Source: an uncultured Oscillospiraceae bacterium
Lineage (GTDB): Bacteria > Bacillota > Clostridia > Oscillospirales > Ruminococcaceae
Direction: 5' to 3'
Length of the DNA: 64,000 nucleotides
Assembly (NCBI GenBank): GCA_934464775.1
Contig: CAKSKG010000005.1
Span: forward strand, 70,348 to 134,347
The notes below the pieces were generated by a model. It worked only from the letters and a program-made list of their open reading frames with translations. It was not told where the DNA came from and made no database searches. Below, piece by piece: positions 33,909-42,397 of the stretch. The first letter of the stretch is position 1. The number at the start of each line of letters is the position of its first letter. Made by a program: the position numbers and the translations under genes.

Positions 33909-36077
33909 TCACACGCTTGTTGTCTGATGCTGTTTCTGACGGAGAAATTCTTCAAACCTATCGGCAGGCATAGGCTTTCCGAAGAAGTAGCCCTGTGCCC
34001 AGTCGCAGCCCGATTCCTTGAGTATCTCTGCCTGTCCGGGAGTTTCAATGCCCTCGGCAATAGTCTCGATCTTCTTGGATTTTGCGATTCGTATAACTGC
34101 GGAAACGATTTCTCTGGATATTTCATCTTCTTCAAGATACATTATAAACGAGCGGTCCAGCTTCAGCAGTGTAATGGGAAGCACCTGGATATAGCTAAGT
34201 GAGGAATATCCCGTGCCGAAATCGTCCATGGAGAGCTTTACGCCCAGCTCCTTGATCTCGTTCATCTGCTGGATCGCATGGTCGATATCCTTGAGCGCAA
34301 GGCTTTCGGTAAGCTCCACGTCCAGCCATTCGGGATCAAGACTCGTCTCATCAAGAGCCGCCTTGATGTTTTCGGTAACATTGGTCTGATAGAAGTCGAT
34401 AGCTGTCAGGTTGATAGATACGGTAACGGGTTTAAGTCCCATATCCTGCCAGCGCTTGTTCTGACGGCACGCCTCGTAAAGAACGAAGTTGCTTATCTTT
34501 GTAATGAGCAGCGAATGCTCCGCAACGGGAATAAATTCGCTGGGAGGAACAACAGAGCCGTCGGGCTTTACCCAGCGGATAAGTGCCTCCATGCCCATGA
34601 CCTCGCCGGATACAAGGTCGATCTTGGGCTGATAGTACAGCACCAGCTCATGACGGTCGATAGCAGCCGCAAGCTCCTTTTCGATCTCCGTGCTTTTTAT
34701 GATGCGGTCATGTACCGTGTGATCGTAGCGTGTAACGGAGCTTCTCTGTCCGTCGGAAAGGCTGAGTGCAAATTCCGCACGGTCAAGCACCTGCGGGAAA
34801 TCATCACCGCCGTCGGAAATACGGCAGAAGCCTGCGGAGCAGGTAACGGACTGACGCTCCAGCGATTCGGAGTGGATAGAAAGAATATCGCTCTGAATGC
34901 GCTTGATGATCGTAACGGGAAGCTCATCATCGCCGTTTGCCTTGATAAGAACGGCAAAGTTGTCTCCGCCTATTCTTGCGGCAAAGCCGCCCTCGGTAAG
35001 GCTCGCAGTGATTATTGCGGCAATATCCGCAAGGAGCTTGTTTCCGTTTTCATAGCCGCAGGTATCGTTGATGATATGGAAGCTGTCGATGTCGATAACA
35101 ATTACCCAGTAATCGAGATCGGCGCTTTCCTTTGCGCAGGAGAGTATCTCTTCGCCCATCATCATGAACTTGTTGCGGTTATAGATCTGCGTAACATCGT
35201 CGATGTACGCCATTTTTTCGATAAGGCTGTCCTTTTCCTTTTCCTTTGTTATATCCAGAACGGCGCCGCCTATGCTCGCCTGAAGGATATTTTTGTTGGG
35301 CATGACCTTGTATCGGAACTGGAACCAGTGATAGGTCATATCGGGAGTTATCGCCCTGAACTCAATGGAATGTATTTTTCCGTCAGCCTCGGTATTCTTG
35401 GCGTTCATGCCGCCTGCGAAGCTGTCGAAAAGTATTCTGTCCTTGGGGTGGAAAAGCGCTCTGAGATCGGGAGCCGAGATATATTCATCATCTATGCCCA
35501 GCATTGTGCGAAGCTGTTCGGAAACATAAAATCTCGATCCGCCCGGCTCTTTCAGAAGCAGACCGATCTCGGAAAGCTCCATTGAAAGGGTATATTTGTT
35601 TTCCGTCTCCGCAAGCTCCTTGGAATATCTCATAAGCTCACTCTTCATGTTGATAGTCTCGGTAAGGTTGGGTCCTATGGACATCATAAGGTAGGTGGTC
35701 TTTTTATGGACCGTGACCGTGCTTACCAGAGATGTATTCCAGATAGTGCAGACCTTATGGCCGTCCTTTGCCTCGGCATAAAATTCCTCATCACGGTTAT
35801 TGATGATCGCCTGCATATTCTCGGAAAATGCGTCGGCAGGCAGAATTTTTTTCAGCAGAGGGATATTTCCCGCCAGCTCCTCGGAGGTATAGCCCAGAAC
35901 GCTTGTAAAATCATAATTGACATCAATATAATTGAACTCTGCGTCCCATACTATCACCATAGGGTTGATAAGGTGAGTCACCTGCCGGATATTTTTCTTT
36001 TCACGTTTAAGGCGTGTGCTAAGCTCATATATTTTGTAGCCTGTAAACATACACACGGCAGTAACCACTGCGCACAT
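33909..36077 (-). CDS. PAS-GGDEF-EAL protein, probable c-di-GMP phosphodiesterase
   Basis: Membrane-bound cyclic-di-GMP enzyme of at least 722 residues. After one membrane helix (about 3-20) comes a PAS domain (INPMVIVWDAEFNYIDVN, SVLGYTSEELAG). A second PAS-like region is followed by a GGDEF domain with altered motif IGGDNFAVL (about 375) and an EAL domain (about 470-715). The EAL domain is intact: MEALIRW, ELTES, DDFGTGYSSLSYIQ, AEGIET, QGYFFGKPM. It is therefore expected to degrade c-di-GMP. The reading frame stays open 45 codons upstream of the ATG, encoding a second helix but without ATG, GTG or TTG. Confidence 0.88.
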   Translation of the reverse strand: MCAVVTAVCMFTGYKIYELSTRLKREKKNIRQVTHLINPMVIVWDAEFNYIDVNYDFTSVLGYTSEELAGNIPLLKKILPADAFSENMQAIINNRDEEFYAEAKDGHKVCTIWNTSLVSTVTVHKKTTYLMMSIGPNLTETINMKSELMRYSKELAETENKYTLSMELSEIGLLLKEPGGSRFYVSEQLRTMLGIDDEYISAPDLRALFHPKDRILFDSFAGGMNAKNTEADGKIHSIEFRAITPDMTYHWFQFRYKVMPNKNILQASIGGAVLDITKEKEKDSLIEKMAYIDDVTQIYNRNKFMMMGEEILSCAKESADLDYWVIVIDIDSFHIINDTCGYENGNKLLADIAAIITASLTEGGFAARIGGDNFAVLIKANGDDELPVTIIKRIQSDILSIHSESLERQSVTCSAGFCRISDGGDDFPQVLDRAEFALSLSDGQRSSVTRYDHTVHDRIIKSTEIEKELAAAIDRHELVLYYQPKIDLVSGEVMGMEALIRWVKPDGSVVPPSEFIPVAEHSLLITKISNFVLYEACRQNKRWQDMGLKPVTVSINLTAIDFYQTNVTENIKAALDETSLDPEWLDVELTESLALKDIDHAIQQMNEIKELGVKLSMDDFGTGYSSLSYIQVLPITLLKLDRSFIMYLEEDEISREIVSAVIRIAKSKKIETIAEGIETPGQAEILKESGCDWAQGYFFGKPMPADRFEEFLRQKQHQTTSV

Positions 36078-36280
36078 ATATCCGATAATTATATATAAAG
36101 TATATTTAGGTACTGAAATAACTGCAATGTTGACGATGCAAGCGGTAAGGGCAAGACAAGCACAGAATATAAGCGACGGTGCGGTTTTCTTTCCCGTTGA
36201 CTCCGCCTCCCTTCAGAGAATTTGAAAGAGGTAATGACATTATGTAACTTAAATAATATTAGTTATATTATAACAAAAAC

Positions 36281-36309
36281 ATTATACCTCAAAAGCCCGT
36301 TTTTGTCAA
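36281..36309 (-). promoter_or_regulatory. Sigma-A promoter of the GGDEF-EAL gene
   Basis: On the minus strand TTGACA (36304-36309), 17-bp spacer ending GGGCTTTTGAGG, TATAAT (36281-36286). Nearly identical from spacer to -10 with the TetR promoter. Confidence 0.85.
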
Positions 36310-36351
36310 TAATCAATATTTAAAATTGTCAAATTTACCTCTATTTTTCAC

Positions 36352-36365
36352 ATTGTGTACACAAT
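36352..36365. promoter_or_regulatory. 14-bp palindrome ATTGTGTACACAAT, possible operator
   Basis: Perfect palindrome in the 285-bp space between the divergent GGDEF-EAL and response-regulator genes. It lies about 130 bp before the response-regulator start. No binding protein can be named. Confidence 0.5.
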
Positions 36366-36497
36366 TATATGTTAAACTGAATTGAATGAAGATGAAATAT
36401 ACCCATATATGCCGTATAAGCTGTGAAATTATACAGTTAAGCAGTTATAAGGTATAAGGTGAAATTTAAGTAAAAAAATAAACGGAGGCGGAAACTT

Positions 36498-37172
36498 ATG
36501 GCAAAGGTCAGATTATTAATAGTTGACGATGAAAAGATGATAAGAAATGTTGTCCGTGAATATGCGGAATTCGAGGGCTTTGAAACAGTTGAGGCAGAGG
36601 ACGGCATGGAAGCCGTGGAGATCTGCCGCAAGGAGGACTTCGACTGCATCGTTATGGATATAATGATGCCCCGTCTTGACGGCTATTCCGCAGTAAAGGA
36701 AATACACAAGACAAAGCAGATACCAGTTATCATGCTTTCCGCAAGAGGCGAGGAATACGACAAGCTTTTCGGCTTTGAGATAGGCGTTGACGATTATGTT
36801 GTAAAGCCCTTCTCCCCCAAGGAGCTTATGGCAAGAATACGTGCCGTACTGAAGCGCAGCAGCGCAAAATCCCCTGCTGCGGACAAGCTGGTATTCGAGG
36901 GGCTGGAGATAAACATGACGGGCAGAGAAGTTCTTGTGGACGGCGTGCCTGCATCGCTCACTCCCAAGGAATACGATCTGCTGTTCTATCTTGTGCGCAA
37001 CAAAGGGATCGCTCTTTCAAGAGAAAAGCTGCTTGAAGAGGTATGGGGCTATGATTTCTACGGCGATGACCGCACGGTGGATACTCACATCAAAATGCTC
37101 CGCAACTCTCTGGGCGAATACCGCAAGTTCATTGTCACCCTCAGAGGAATGGGCTATAAATTTGACTGCTGA
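36498..37172 (+). CDS. OmpR-family response regulator
   Basis: DNA-binding response regulator of 224 residues. The receiver has acidic residues D10-D11, phosphoacceptor D54 in CIVMDIMMPRLDG, and the conserved Thr/Ser and Lys in MLSARG and VVKPFSPKEL. The winged-helix effector (about 128-224) includes LTPKEYDLLFYLVRNKG and DDRTVDTHIKMLRNSLG. CGGAGGCGG precedes the ATG. A sensor kinase follows after 20 bp, so the two form one two-component system. The signal is unknown. Confidence 0.95.
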   Translation: MAKVRLLIVDDEKMIRNVVREYAEFEGFETVEAEDGMEAVEICRKEDFDCIVMDIMMPRLDGYSAVKEIHKTKQIPVIMLSARGEEYDKLFGFEIGVDDYVVKPFSPKELMARIRAVLKRSSAKSPAADKLVFEGLEINMTGREVLVDGVPASLTPKEYDLLFYLVRNKGIALSREKLLEEVWGYDFYGDDRTVDTHIKMLRNSLGEYRKFIVTLRGMGYKFDC

Positions 37173-37192
37173 CGGTCGGAAGGTGCAGCGCT

Positions 37193-38758
37193 TTGAAAGA
37201 TAATAAAGATATAAACTGTATAAACGAAAAAAAGGAGACGGACAGCTGCTGCCGCAAGATACACTCCGAGGAAAAACAGAAGCGGAAAGAGCAGCGCAGA
37301 CAAAAGATACACGAATACACCCACAGCGTAAGATTTACAATCTTTCTCTACTTCTCTATTTTTATCATAAGCATACTTATACTTATGTGGGTGGCGTTTG
37401 TATTCTCACTTGAAAAAACATACCGCGTCTCAAAGACAAACACTATCATCGAAACGGCACAGCATATCCTTACCCAGCTTGACGGAGAAAACTTTACCGT
37501 TGAGGATCTTGACAGCCTTGCCCATGAAAACGATATGTGCATAGTTATCCAGGACAGCTATTACCGCACTGTATATTCCTATGATGTCATGGCGAAAAAC
37601 TGCCTTATCCACGGCACACAAGGCTTTCTGAATCTGCCCTCGCTGCGTTCGGAGGCTCTTGAGTCGGAAAACGGCATCTACTACACCGAGGTGCAGAACC
37701 CCCGCTTCAACAACAATACCCTGCTTTTTGTAATGGTATTGGGCAGCAAGGAGGATCCCACGGGCTATCTTTATCTGAACACATCGCTGGAGCCGCTGGA
37801 TTCCACGGTTTCCATACTATTCTCGCAGATGCTCCAGATAACCGTTGCCGTGCTGATAATCGGCTTCGGAATATCCTACTTCCTGTCAAGGCTTATTGCA
37901 ACGCCTATCGTCCGCATCACAAAATCGGCTCAGAAAATGGGTCAGGGCGACTATAACGTAAACTTCAACGGCAGAGGCTATACCGAAACGGAGCATCTTG
38001 CCGAAACGCTGAACTATGCTTCCACGGAGATAAGCAAGGTAGACACGCTCCAGCGTGATCTTATCGCAAATGTATCCCATGACCTGCGCACTCCCCTTAC
38101 TATGGTAAAGGCTTATGCGGAGATGATACGTGACCTTTCGGGCGACAATCCTCAGAAGAGAAACGAGCACGTCGGAATAATCATCGAGGAAAGCGACCGT
38201 CTTGCGGCGCTGGTAAATGATATCCTCGACCTTTCAAAACTGGAAAACGGCACTGCCGAGCTGAACATGACCGATTTCTGCATAAACACAAAGCTGGAAG
38301 AGGTCATGACAAGATACAAGCTGCTTTCCGAGCAGAAGGGATATAAATTCTATCTTTCTGGCGGAGCGCCCGTAACAGTCCGTGCCGATGTTATCAAGAT
38401 AGAGCAGGTGCTTTACAATCTGATAAACAACGCCGTGAATTACAGCGGCGACAGCAGGGAAATTTATATCGTCCAGCTGATAAGAGAAAAAAAGGTGCGC
38501 ATATGCATCACCGATACGGGTCCCGGAATAGAAAAAGATCTCATGCCCCTTATTTTCGACCGCTACTACCGTGCCGAAAAGCATAAGCGTGAGGTCATCG
38601 GAACGGGACTTGGACTTTCTATCGTAAAGCAGATACTTATAAAGCATGGCTTTGATTTCGGCGTCCAGTCGGAGCTTGGCGTAGGAAGCACATTCTGGTT
38701 CGAGATGAATATTGTAAGCGATACGTTCAGCGACGACGAGATTCAAGTTGTTGACTGA
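37193..38758 (+). CDS. HAMP sensor histidine kinase
   Basis: Partner of the adjacent response regulator, 521 residues from a TTG start with GGAAGGTG upstream. A basic cytoplasmic tail precedes TM1 (about 48-72). An extracytoplasmic sensor region of about 130 residues is followed by TM2 (about 205-228) and HAMP (about 228-280). HisKA has the phosphorylated H296 in NVSHDLRTPLTMV. The ATPase domain shows NLINNAVNYS, DTGPGIEKDL and GTGLGLSIVKQI. It ends 22 bp before the alarmone synthetase start. Confidence 0.93.
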   Translation: MKDNKDINCINEKKETDSCCRKIHSEEKQKRKEQRRQKIHEYTHSVRFTIFLYFSIFIISILILMWVAFVFSLEKTYRVSKTNTIIETAQHILTQLDGENFTVEDLDSLAHENDMCIVIQDSYYRTVYSYDVMAKNCLIHGTQGFLNLPSLRSEALESENGIYYTEVQNPRFNNNTLLFVMVLGSKEDPTGYLYLNTSLEPLDSTVSILFSQMLQITVAVLIIGFGISYFLSRLIATPIVRITKSAQKMGQGDYNVNFNGRGYTETEHLAETLNYASTEISKVDTLQRDLIANVSHDLRTPLTMVKAYAEMIRDLSGDNPQKRNEHVGIIIEESDRLAALVNDILDLSKLENGTAELNMTDFCINTKLEEVMTRYKLLSEQKGYKFYLSGGAPVTVRADVIKIEQVLYNLINNAVNYSGDSREIYIVQLIREKKVRICITDTGPGIEKDLMPLIFDRYYRAEKHKREVIGTGLGLSIVKQILIKHGFDFGVQSELGVGSTFWFEMNIVSDTFSDDEIQVVD

Positions 38759-38780
38759 ACCTGCTGAAAGGAATATCAAT

Positions 38781-39506
38781 ATGTCGGAAAAATTTGAAGA
38801 AAAGCAGTTCGGTCTGAGCATTCCCGAAAATATAAGCATAAACAGGACGAACTTTCTTGAATACTACTCCCAGTTCGTGGAGCTTATGAATCTTTATCAG
38901 TCGGCGGCGGACGAGGTAGTCACAAAGCTGAAAATACTTGACAACGAGTTTTCGTCCAAATATCAGCGCAACCCGATACACACCCTCAAAAGCCGCATAA
39001 AATCCCCCGAGAGCATTCTGGGAAAGCTGAACCGAAAGGGTCTTCCCCCCACGGCGGATTCTATCAGGAACAATCTTTATGACATCGCAGGCGTAAGAGT
39101 TGTGTGCCAGTACATCGACGATATATACACCCTTGCGGGGCTGCTTTCATCACATGATGATATAACTCTGCTGAAAACAAAGGATTATATCAAAAATCCT
39201 AAACCCAACGGCTACCGCAGTCTGCACATCGTTGTGAATGTTCCCGTGTTTCTTTCAACGGGCAAGGAATATGCTCCCGTTGAGATACAGATAAGAACAA
39301 TGGCTATGGATTTCTGGGCAAGTCTGGAGCATGAGCTTCACTACAAAACGGGAAAGCACGTTGACAGCGCTCTGGAGGACGAGCTGTATTACTGTGCGGA
39401 AACAATTGCCGAGACCGACCGCAGAATGCAGAACATCTACAAGAGCATAAACACAGCAAACAGCCCTCAGACTGACGAAGAAAGCACTGACGAAAACGAA
39501 GAATAA
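38781..39506 (+). CDS. Small alarmone synthetase (GTP pyrophosphokinase, RelQ/YjbM type)
   Basis: Makes (p)ppGpp from ATP and GTP or GDP. The 241 residues contain only the synthetase domain: IRNNLYDIAGVRVVCQYIDD, KNPKPNGYRSLHIVV and VEIQIRTMAMDFWASLEHEL, with no HD hydrolase or TGS/ACT regions. ATG 38781 follows GAAAGGA; an in-frame ATG at 38748 lies inside the kinase gene. It appears to be cotranscribed with the two-component pair, which would tie alarmone synthesis to that signal. Confidence 0.9.
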   Translation: MSEKFEEKQFGLSIPENISINRTNFLEYYSQFVELMNLYQSAADEVVTKLKILDNEFSSKYQRNPIHTLKSRIKSPESILGKLNRKGLPPTADSIRNNLYDIAGVRVVCQYIDDIYTLAGLLSSHDDITLLKTKDYIKNPKPNGYRSLHIVVNVPVFLSTGKEYAPVEIQIRTMAMDFWASLEHELHYKTGKHVDSALEDELYYCAETIAETDRRMQNIYKSINTANSPQTDEESTDENEE

Positions 39507-39511
39507 GTGTG

Positions 39512-39540
39512 TTGACAAAGCTGTATGTTTATGGTATAAT
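39512..39540 (+). promoter_or_regulatory. Sigma-A promoter of the flavodiiron protein gene
   Basis: TTGACA (39512-39517) and TATAAT (39535-39540) at 17-bp spacing. Confidence 0.9.
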
Positions 39541-39548
39541 CATGTAAA

Positions 39549-39563
39549 TGATAACTATTATCA
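39549..39563. promoter_or_regulatory. Fur-like box TGATAACTATTATCA
   Basis: Inverted repeat TGATAA-CTA-TTATCA, 14 of 15 positions like the 7-1-7 Fur motif TGATAATNATTATCA. It begins 8 bp after the -10 and so overlaps the transcription start. Confidence 0.7.
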
Positions 39564-39601
39564 AATAGTATGAAAGTAAAAATCGGACAGGAGAATGTGT
39601 T

Positions 39602-40768
39602 ATGAGTAAAGTTGTAATTTCGGACGCAGTAAAATATGTGGGCTGCGATGACAAGACCATTGAGCTTTTTGAAAATCAGTATAAGTTGCCCAATGGCGTA
39701 TCCTATAATTCCTATGTTATCCTCGATGAAAAAACCGCTGTAATGGATACAGCCGATCAGCGTGTTTCCGATGAATGGATAAGCAATGTCAAGGAAGCTC
39801 TTGCAGGCAGAAATGCCGATTATCTTGTGATATCTCACCTTGAACCCGACCATTCCGCAAATATTCAGCGCATAGCCGAGCTTTATCCCGAGATGAAGCT
39901 GGTTTGCAGCGCAAAGGCTGCGGCTATGCTCCCCCAGTTCTTCGACTGCGATTTCAGCGGACGTGTAATTACCGTCAAGGAGGGCGAAACACTTTCTCTC
40001 GGAAGCCACACTCTGAAATTCATCATGGCGCCTATGGTTCATTGGCCCGAGGTAATGGTTGAGTATGAGGAGACCGAAAAGATACTTTTCTCCGCCGACG
40101 GCTTCGGAAAGTTCGGCACACTCGATGTTGACGCCGACTGGGACTGCGAGGCAAGAAGATACTATTTCAATATCGTGGGCAAATACGGCGCACCCGTTCA
40201 GACACTGCTGAAAAAGGCTTCCGCACTTGATATAAAGACTATCTGCCCGCTTCACGGACCCGTTCTCAGCGGCGATCTTTCCCACTATCTTGAAAGATAC
40301 AATACATGGAGCAGCTATGAGCCGGAGGAAAGCGGCGTGTTCATCGCATATGCTTCTATCCACGGAAATACCGCAAAGGCGGCGCTTATGCTTGCCGATA
40401 TGATAAAGGCAAAGGGCGTTAAAGTAGTTGCATCAGACCTTACAAAGTGCGGAGGAGATCTTTCCGAGGCAGTGGAGGACGCATTCAGATATGACCGCAT
40501 GATCGTTGCGGCTTCAACATATGATGCAGGTGTTTTCCCCGTAATGGCAGAGTTTATCGCACACCTTAAATCAAAGGCATATCAGAAGCGCAGAGTCGGC
40601 ATAATGGAAAACGGCTCATGGGCGCCTATGGCTGCAAAGCTTATGAAAGCCGAATTTGAGAGCATGAAGGATATTGCGCTTGCGGAGAATACCGTTACGA
40701 TAAAGTCAACGGTCAAAGCCGATACGGTAAAGGCAATGGAAATGCTTGCCGACGAGATAGCAAAGTAA
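39602..40768 (+). CDS. Flavodiiron protein (FprA type; O2/NO reductase)
   Basis: Reduces O2 to water or NO to N2O with an Fe-Fe centre and FMN, protecting anaerobes. The 388 residues have an N-terminal metallo-beta-lactamase-like domain with iron ligands in SHLEPDHSANI, MVHWPEVM, FSADGFGKFG and CPLHGPVLSGD. A flavodoxin domain from about residue 245 begins FIAYASIHGNTAKAA. No rubredoxin domain is attached. It is monocistronic: own promoter, Fur-like box, and a terminator at 40967 from which it is now separated by repeat copy C. Confidence 0.94.
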   Translation: MSKVVISDAVKYVGCDDKTIELFENQYKLPNGVSYNSYVILDEKTAVMDTADQRVSDEWISNVKEALAGRNADYLVISHLEPDHSANIQRIAELYPEMKLVCSAKAAAMLPQFFDCDFSGRVITVKEGETLSLGSHTLKFIMAPMVHWPEVMVEYEETEKILFSADGFGKFGTLDVDADWDCEARRYYFNIVGKYGAPVQTLLKKASALDIKTICPLHGPVLSGDLSHYLERYNTWSSYEPEESGVFIAYASIHGNTAKAALMLADMIKAKGVKVVASDLTKCGGDLSEAVEDAFRYDRMIVAASTYDAGVFPVMAEFIAHLKSKAYQKRRVGIMENGSWAPMAAKLMKAEFESMKDIALAENTVTIKSTVKADTVKAMEMLADEIAK

Positions 40769-40779
40769 AACAAATATAA

Positions 40780-40951
40780 GGTCACCTCTAAAAACCACCG
40801 GCTAAAGCCTTAGTACCTCATCTGCTTGCAGATTTTCCGTCATCTTGCACATAAATTTCTTGACATACGGCAGTATGCCTGCGAAATTTCTATACAATCT
40901 GACGAAAAATCTGACTGCGCATCTGAGGCACTATGGTTTTTAGAGGCGACC
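40780..40951 (-). repeat. 172-bp palindromic MITE-like element, copy C (reverse)
   Basis: Reverse-orientation copy, by eye the exact reverse complement of copies A and D. Flanked by ATAA (40776-40779, 40952-40955). Lies between the flavodiiron stop codon and its terminator. Confidence 0.92.
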
Positions 40952-40966
40952 ATAAAATAATCAAAC

Positions 40967-41013
40967 ATCAAGCCCTGCTTATCTTTATCCGATAAGCAGG
41001 GCTTGATTCGTTA
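40967..41013. terminator. Bidirectional terminator between flavodiiron gene and ureD
   Basis: ATCAAGCCCTGCTTATC and its exact complement GATAAGCAGGGCTTGAT form a 17-bp stem around TTTATCC, between convergent genes. Confidence 0.85.
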
Positions 41014-41049
41014 TTGTATGCAATTTTTGAAGAGATCATCTGCGGCGGT

Positions 41050-41769
41050 TCATCGGATAATATCCCGAAAATACCGCCATATCTCGTCCGCACTGTCGGC
41101 AGCCGCACGTATGCATATGCCCTCGGCAGCACTCGTTGAAGCAGCTTCTATCCTTTCGCATTCGGGTATATCGGGCTGTCTGCCGTAGACATACATCATT
41201 CCGATGTGAGAACGTTTTTCAAAGAAGCCTGTCCCCGAAAGATCTTTTTCACCCGGCACAAGCCTTTGATTATCAAGAAAGCACAGCCTGTCGGCAGCAT
41301 AAACAGCCGTTCTTGAACGATAATGCGTAAATTCAAACCGCTCCTTCATTGCCGTTCTTCCGCAGGAAAGAATATCGGTCATGACAAACTCGCTGTCTTT
41401 ATCCAGCCTTACCTCGGTGCGTGTATCAAATATGCTTCCGCCGAAGGGTATCACGGGACAGGGCATATAAACAAGGCTGCCGCCGCTTTCTACGTTTATT
41501 TTCACACGCTGAAAAGCACCCGTATTTTCCGCTTTAAATATTTTTGAATATGACTGGGCAGTGAATCTAAGATGTGCGTTTTTCTTTACGGTTATCCCGA
41601 TATCGTAACGGTCACCGTCAAGTATGCCTGCGCTTGCAGCCATCATCATGACCTCGGTGCAGCCGTCACGGTAAAAAGGACTGGCTATTTTCAGCGGTGC
41701 GGTAAATTCCGTATCGGCAATTACCGTCCTGCCGTTTCTGTATTCGGCGGTAAGCCTTAAAATGCTCAT
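41050..41769 (-). CDS. ureD: Urease accessory protein UreD (UreH)
   Basis: Scaffold that binds apo-urease together with UreF and UreG for nickel insertion. The 239 residues contain family segments TEVMMMAASAGILDGDRYDI, LRFTAQSYSKIFK and MPCPVIPFGGSIF, followed by VMTDILSCGR. It is the last gene of the minus-strand urea locus. Its ATG overlaps the ureG stop by ATGA, so translation is coupled. Confidence 0.94.
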   Translation of the reverse strand: MSILRLTAEYRNGRTVIADTEFTAPLKIASPFYRDGCTEVMMMAASAGILDGDRYDIGITVKKNAHLRFTAQSYSKIFKAENTGAFQRVKINVESGGSLVYMPCPVIPFGGSIFDTRTEVRLDKDSEFVMTDILSCGRTAMKERFEFTHYRSRTAVYAADRLCFLDNQRLVPGEKDLSGTGFFEKRSHIGMMYVYGRQPDIPECERIEAASTSAAEGICIRAAADSADEIWRYFRDIIR

Positions 41770-42377
41770 TTCAGATCCTCAAAAAGCACGTTTTTCTTTA
41801 TCCAGCTTATGACCTTGTCAACGCCGTCAAGCGTCATAAGGTTGGTGAAAATAAACGGTCTTTCCCCTCTCATTCGCTTTGAATCGGACGCCATAACTTC
41901 AAGGCTTGCACCTACCAGAGGCGCAAGATCGGTCTTGTTTATTACAAGAAGATCGGAGCGTGTTACTCCGGGTCCGCCCTTTCTCGGTATTTTTTCACCC
42001 TGTGCAACATCAATTACATAAATAGACGCATCGGCAAGATCGGGAGAAAATGTTGCGGAAAGATTGTCTCCGCCGCTTTCGATGAATATTATCTGAACAT
42101 CGGGGAACCTCCGTGCCATTTCATCGACAGCTTCAAGATTCATGGAGCAGTCCTCACGGATAGCCGTATGAGGGCAGCCGCCCGTTTCAACTCCGACTAT
42201 CCTTTCGGGCGGAAGCGCCGAATTTTTTATCAGAAATTCTGCGTCCTCCTTTGTATAGATGTCATTGGTAACAACGCAGATGCTGTATTCCTTTGACATT
42301 ATTCTTGTAAGGCGTTCGATAAGAGCGGTCTTGCCCGAACCCACGGGGCCGCCTACGCCTATCTTTACATATGACAT
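41766..42377 (-). CDS. ureG: Urease accessory GTPase UreG
   Basis: SIMIBI-class GTPase that drives nickel delivery to urease. The 203 residues show the P-loop IGVGGPVGSGKTALI, the nickel-binding CPH motif in GGCPHTAIREDCSMN, FIESGGDNLSATF, and NKTDLAPLVGA. ATG 42377 has AAAGGA 10 nt upstream and is preferred to ATG 42386, which abuts that site. It is 20 bp downstream of ureF. Confidence 0.96.
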   Translation of the reverse strand: MSYVKIGVGGPVGSGKTALIERLTRIMSKEYSICVVTNDIYTKEDAEFLIKNSALPPERIVGVETGGCPHTAIREDCSMNLEAVDEMARRFPDVQIIFIESGGDNLSATFSPDLADASIYVIDVAQGEKIPRKGGPGVTRSDLLVINKTDLAPLVGASLEVMASDSKRMRGERPFIFTNLMTLDGVDKVISWIKKNVLFEDLK

Positions 42378-42397
42378 ATAAAACATATCCTTTCTTA

